This document shows, piece by piece, positions 14,840 through 17,401 of a DNA stretch of 17,401 nt; position 1 is the first letter of the stretch, and each line of letters starts with the position of its first letter. The notes beneath the pieces are model-generated. The model made no database searches, was not told the origin of the DNA, and saw only the letters and a program-made list of their open reading frames with translations. Both the position numbers and the translations under genes were made by a program. The DNA is from Acidobacteriaceae bacterium (GTDB taxonomy: Bacteria > Acidobacteriota > Terriglobia > Terriglobales > Acidobacteriaceae), in assembly GCA_003166055.1 (NCBI GenBank), contig PMWR01000349.1:33183-50583 (forward strand). Reading direction: 5' to 3'.

Positions 14840-15514
14840 ATGAAACTGGAAAGCCTGCTCATTGCGGCGGTTTTGAGCACCACTCTTATCTGCGAAGCCC
14901 AGGACCAACAGCCAGCCGCACCTGCAGCAACTGCACCCCCAGCAGCTTCCGCCCCATCTGCAATCGGTACGCCATCCCCTGCAACCACCACCTCACCTAC
15001 TACCACTGCTGCACTCTTGGCCGCCGGCAAATTGGCAGACACCTACGTAATCGGACCTTCCGATCAAATTGCAGTGAACGTTTGGAAGGAAGGCGCTGTC
15101 TCGGGGTCTTTCCTGGTTAGGCCGGACGGCGTCATCACCATGCCCCTGCTCGGCGAGGTGATGGCAGCAGGGTTCACCCCCGTTGAACTTGGAGCACAGA
15201 TCACGGCGAAGCTCCGCAAGTTCCTTCAGGATCCGTTGGTCGAGGTAACGGTCATTGCAATTCACAGCAAGAACATCTACATGATGGGTGAGTCGTCCAG
15301 GAAGGGGCCAATGGAGTTGAGTCCCGGAATGACGCTCTTACAGGCAATCGGCGCAGCGGGACTCACTGAAGACGCGAATACCAAAAAAATGTACATCCTG
15401 CGCGACGAAAATGGAAAGCGGATCCGAATCCCGCTCCATTACAAGGAAGCACTGAAGGGGAACATGCAATACGACATTCCTCTTAAAGCTGGAGACACGA
15501 TCGTTGTTCCATAG
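14840..15514 (+). CDS. Polysaccharide export protein (Wza-like, Poly_export plus SLBB)
   Basis: A 224-residue exported protein. Signal peptide at 1-20 (MKLESLLIAAVLSTTLICEA); there is a Cys, but Ile precedes it, so it is a poor lipobox. A Pro/Ala/Thr-rich low-complexity linker runs ~23-62. The Poly_export domain follows at ~66-142 (YVIGPSDQIAVNVW, VRPDGVITMPLLGEV) and one SLBB-type domain at ~145-224 (IYMMGESSRKGPMEL, TLLQAIGAAGL). It is shorter than E. coli Wza, with no extra domains or C-terminal outer-membrane helix, so a periplasmic ring or partner barrel is likely. The start is the ATG at 14840 with GGAG at 14829-14832, 7 nt upstream; an in-frame start at 14711 would put 43 polar residues before the signal. 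First gene of a tight operon: the next starts 10 nt after its stop. Confidence 0.9.
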   Translation: MKLESLLIAAVLSTTLICEAQDQQPAAPAATAPPAASAPSAIGTPSPATTTSPTTTAALLAAGKLADTYVIGPSDQIAVNVWKEGAVSGSFLVRPDGVITMPLLGEVMAAGFTPVELGAQITAKLRKFLQDPLVEVTVIAIHSKNIYMMGESSRKGPMELSPGMTLLQAIGAAGLTEDANTKKMYILRDENGKRIRIPLHYKEALKGNMQYDIPLKAGDTIVVP

Positions 15515-15524
15515 AGGCGGTACC

Positions 15525-16760
15525 ATGATCACGAAGTCAATCGCTCTACTGGGGTTACTGGTCACCATTTCACTCGCTGCCGGCGCACAGGTTGAGCCCG
15601 CGGCGACCGGACCTTCGCGCCCGTCCGGGTCATTCAACTACTCGCTGCACGACTCAGAGTCTGCCTGGTGGAGCAGGGGACTTGGGAACCAGTGGGCAAA
15701 CTCCATGTCTGGAGTCGTCGACTACCAAAACGGGAAGTCGCGCCGGCCCCTGTCGTTGACCTATTCGGGGGGCTACACCTTCACGCTCTCTCAGCCACTT
15801 TACGACACGGGGTATTTTCAGAACTTCGCCGTCGCTCAGTCAATTGGAGGACGTAAGTGGAGAATGACCATCTCCGACGTCATCTCTTATCGCCCCCAAT
15901 CGCCCACGTTCGGGTTTTCCGGCATTCCGGGCACTGGAGAACCGCTCGGTGGACCCCCAACAACCGGAAATCCTTCAGAAACAGTTTTGACTGAGAATAC
16001 GCACACCATAAACAACCTGACCAGCGTTTCATACGGATTGCCCGTCAATTATGCCCTCAGCGTTTCCGCCAGCGGAAACTACCAGTTTCTCCGCTTTCCT
16101 GACGGAAACGGCCTTGATACGTCGGCTATCTTCGGGTCATTCGGCGCTGCCTGGCGATTCAATTCCAGAACTACGGTGAATGCCGATTTTTCCGAATCGT
16201 CCTACACCTATTCAGGATCGAGTATCTCCTTCCGATCGACTTCCTTGCTTGCGTCAATCTCCCACAATTGGGCCAAGGGCTTCAGTTCGCACGCCTCCGT
16301 AGGCCCTGACTGGATTTCAAGCTCCGGCGGTTCGGCAATCCCGTCTTCCGCCCATCTCTCGGTTACAGGCGGCCTCGCCTATCACAAACGGTTCGACACC
16401 ATTTCGGCTGAGTACTACCACGGGGATAACGAGGGGTCCGGAATCTTCTACGGGGCCCAGTTCGACTCCCTCAGCGCCCTCTATTCTCGGAGAATCGAAA
16501 AGAAAACGACATTATCAGCACGCTTCGGCTACGTGAGGGATTCCGGCTTGCAGGCGGGAAGCGGATCTACAAGCGGAATTTTCGCCGGCACGTCGTACGC
16601 AACCAGACTCGGCAGATATTTTTCATTAGGAGCAAGCTACCTGGTTATTCAGCAGTCATCGAGTTCGCAGCTTCCCAACAACGTTCTCAATGATCAACTC
16701 CAGGGCATCAGCGTCAGCGTCGGATTTGCCCCGCGCGGCATACGGGATATTGAACGATGA
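15525..16760 (+). CDS. Predicted outer-membrane beta-barrel protein of the EPS locus
   Basis: A 411-residue protein with a signal peptide (1-21, ending LAAGA). The mature chain is rich in Ser, Gly, Tyr and Phe in alternating hydrophobic/polar strands such as LSLTYSGGYTFTLSQPLY, YALSVSASGNYQFLRF and TTLSARFGYVRD, as expected of an outer-membrane barrel with maybe 16-18 strands. I recognise no named family; barrel proteins often stand in this place in exosortase-linked EPS loci. It is 10 nt after the wza-like gene and 15 nt before the chain-length gene, so an export pore or anchor for the polymer, replacing the missing membrane segment of the short Wza, is a reasonable inference. The ATG at 15525 has GAGG 7 nt upstream and leads directly into the signal peptide; the in-frame ATG at 15504 overlaps the previous gene. 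Confidence 0.8.
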   Translation: MITKSIALLGLLVTISLAAGAQVEPAATGPSRPSGSFNYSLHDSESAWWSRGLGNQWANSMSGVVDYQNGKSRRPLSLTYSGGYTFTLSQPLYDTGYFQNFAVAQSIGGRKWRMTISDVISYRPQSPTFGFSGIPGTGEPLGGPPTTGNPSETVLTENTHTINNLTSVSYGLPVNYALSVSASGNYQFLRFPDGNGLDTSAIFGSFGAAWRFNSRTTVNADFSESSYTYSGSSISFRSTSLLASISHNWAKGFSSHASVGPDWISSSGGSAIPSSAHLSVTGGLAYHKRFDTISAEYYHGDNEGSGIFYGAQFDSLSALYSRRIEKKTTLSARFGYVRDSGLQAGSGSTSGIFAGTSYATRLGRYFSLGASYLVIQQSSSSQLPNNVLNDQLQGISVSVGFAPRGIRDIER

Positions 16761-16764
16761 ATAT

Positions 16765-16769
16765 GGAGG
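16765..16769 (+). promoter_or_regulatory. Ribosome binding site of the chain-length gene
   Basis: GGAGG lies 6 nt upstream of the ATG at 16776. It identifies the start of the last, incomplete gene. Confidence 0.8.
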
Positions 16770-16775
16770 AATCTA

Positions 16776-17401
16776 ATGCTAGGCCATCGTGAACTCACAG
16801 CAGAAGACTATTTTGCAATTCTCAAGCGGCGCGCCCGCCTGATCGTCGTCTGCTCCGTCGTCTTTCTTGGCGTCGGAATCGGTCTGACATATGTACTGCC
16901 ACCCCAGTACGTGTCGCAAACGCTCATTCTCATCGAAGAACAGAAGGTCCCTGAAAAGTACGTCGTTCCCGTTGTCTCTGAGGACCTCACGTCGCGCTTG
17001 GCCTCCATGAAGGAACAAATTCTGAGCCGCTCCCGCGTGCAGCCCATCATCGAGCGCTTCAACCTGTTTGCTGGGGCGGGTCGTACCCTCGACGACCGCA
17101 TCGAAATGACCCAAAAGGCGATCGGGATCAAGGCGATTCAATCCACGCACGGCATGCCCGGTTTCTTTATCTCCTTCAAAGCTCAGGACGCCCGCACTGC
17201 ACAGCAGGTCTGCGGCGAGATCACCTCCCTGTTTGTGAGCGAAAACCTCAGCGCTCGCGAACAATCGGCAGAAGGAACCACCGACTTCCTCAAGCAGCAG
17301 CTTGAAGATGCGAAGAGAAACCTCGACGACCAGGATGCCAAGCTTGCTGAGTTTGAGCGGAAGAACATCGGAAGGCTCCCGGGAGCGTCGCTAAGTGTTG
17401 G
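16776..17401 (+). CDS. Wzz/GumC-like polysaccharide chain-length determinant, 5' part
   Basis: The frame stays open from the ATG at 16776 to the window edge, giving 208 residues of an incomplete protein. It begins with MLGHRELTAEDYFAILKRR, then a membrane helix at ~22-41 (LIVVCSVVFLGVGIGLTYVL) and the Wzz motif PPQYVSQTLILIEEQKVP. A periplasmic alpha/beta region follows, and from about residue 160 a long, charged coiled-coil begins (DFLKQQLEDAKRNLDDQDAKL), as in Wzz and GumC proteins. These form inner-membrane oligomers that set polymer length and contact the Wza-type channel. It is 15 nt after the barrel gene, in the same operon. Whether it carries a C-terminal tyrosine-kinase domain cannot be seen. 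A minus-strand ORF across the same bases has no domain features. Confidence 0.92.
   Translation, partial: MLGHRELTAEDYFAILKRRARLIVVCSVVFLGVGIGLTYVLPPQYVSQTLILIEEQKVPEKYVVPVVSEDLTSRLASMKEQILSRSRVQPIIERFNLFAGAGRTLDDRIEMTQKAIGIKAIQSTHGMPGFFISFKAQDARTAQQVCGEITSLFVSENLSAREQSAEGTTDFLKQQLEDAKRNLDDQDAKLAEFERKNIGRLPGASLSV

Noticed and set aside
16779..17264. Minus-strand frame of 161 residues at the right end
   Set aside because: It is antisense to the clear Wzz-like frame, which has a ribosome binding site, a membrane helix and family motifs.

Overview
The window most likely comes from a member of the Acidobacteriota, probably family Acidobacteriaceae. I infer this from an ADOP-type permease (two MacB_PCD/FtsX halves behind a short prefix domain) paired with a PadR repressor, a combination characteristic of that phylum, and from an exosortase/EPS locus in a moderately GC-rich genome. 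Nothing in the window allows a genus to be named.

Left part (1-6171): a minus-strand padR-ADOP permease pair, transcribed from a promoter and operator that can be read in the sequence; two plus-strand cyclophilin-type peptidyl-prolyl isomerases in tandem, one with a signal peptide and one without; a short palindromic element between convergent genes; then a minus-strand Tat-signal cupin protein and a secreted protein of unknown function with an internal duplication.

Right part (6501-17401): an exopolysaccharide/exosortase locus with two divergent arms. The minus-strand arm, in transcription order, is exosortase (Cys/Arg/His motifs present), EpsI (overlapping the exosortase stop by an ATGA), a large TPR lipoprotein of the PEP-CTERM/exosortase type, and a Wzx-like flippase. 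The plus-strand arm is a membrane O-acyltransferase, a decayed IS1595-family insertion sequence, then a tight operon of a Wza-like export protein, a predicted outer-membrane beta-barrel, and a Wzz-like chain-length protein cut by the window edge. Together these suggest undecaprenyl-linked repeat-unit assembly, flipping, acetyl decoration and chain-length-controlled export, tied to exosortase-mediated processing of surface proteins. No PEP-CTERM-like substrate, glycosyltransferase or Wzy polymerase is encoded here, so those must lie elsewhere.

No tRNA, rRNA, CRISPR array or intact mobile element was recognised. The longer non-coding stretches are 6172-6500, 12129-12705 and 14380-14839.
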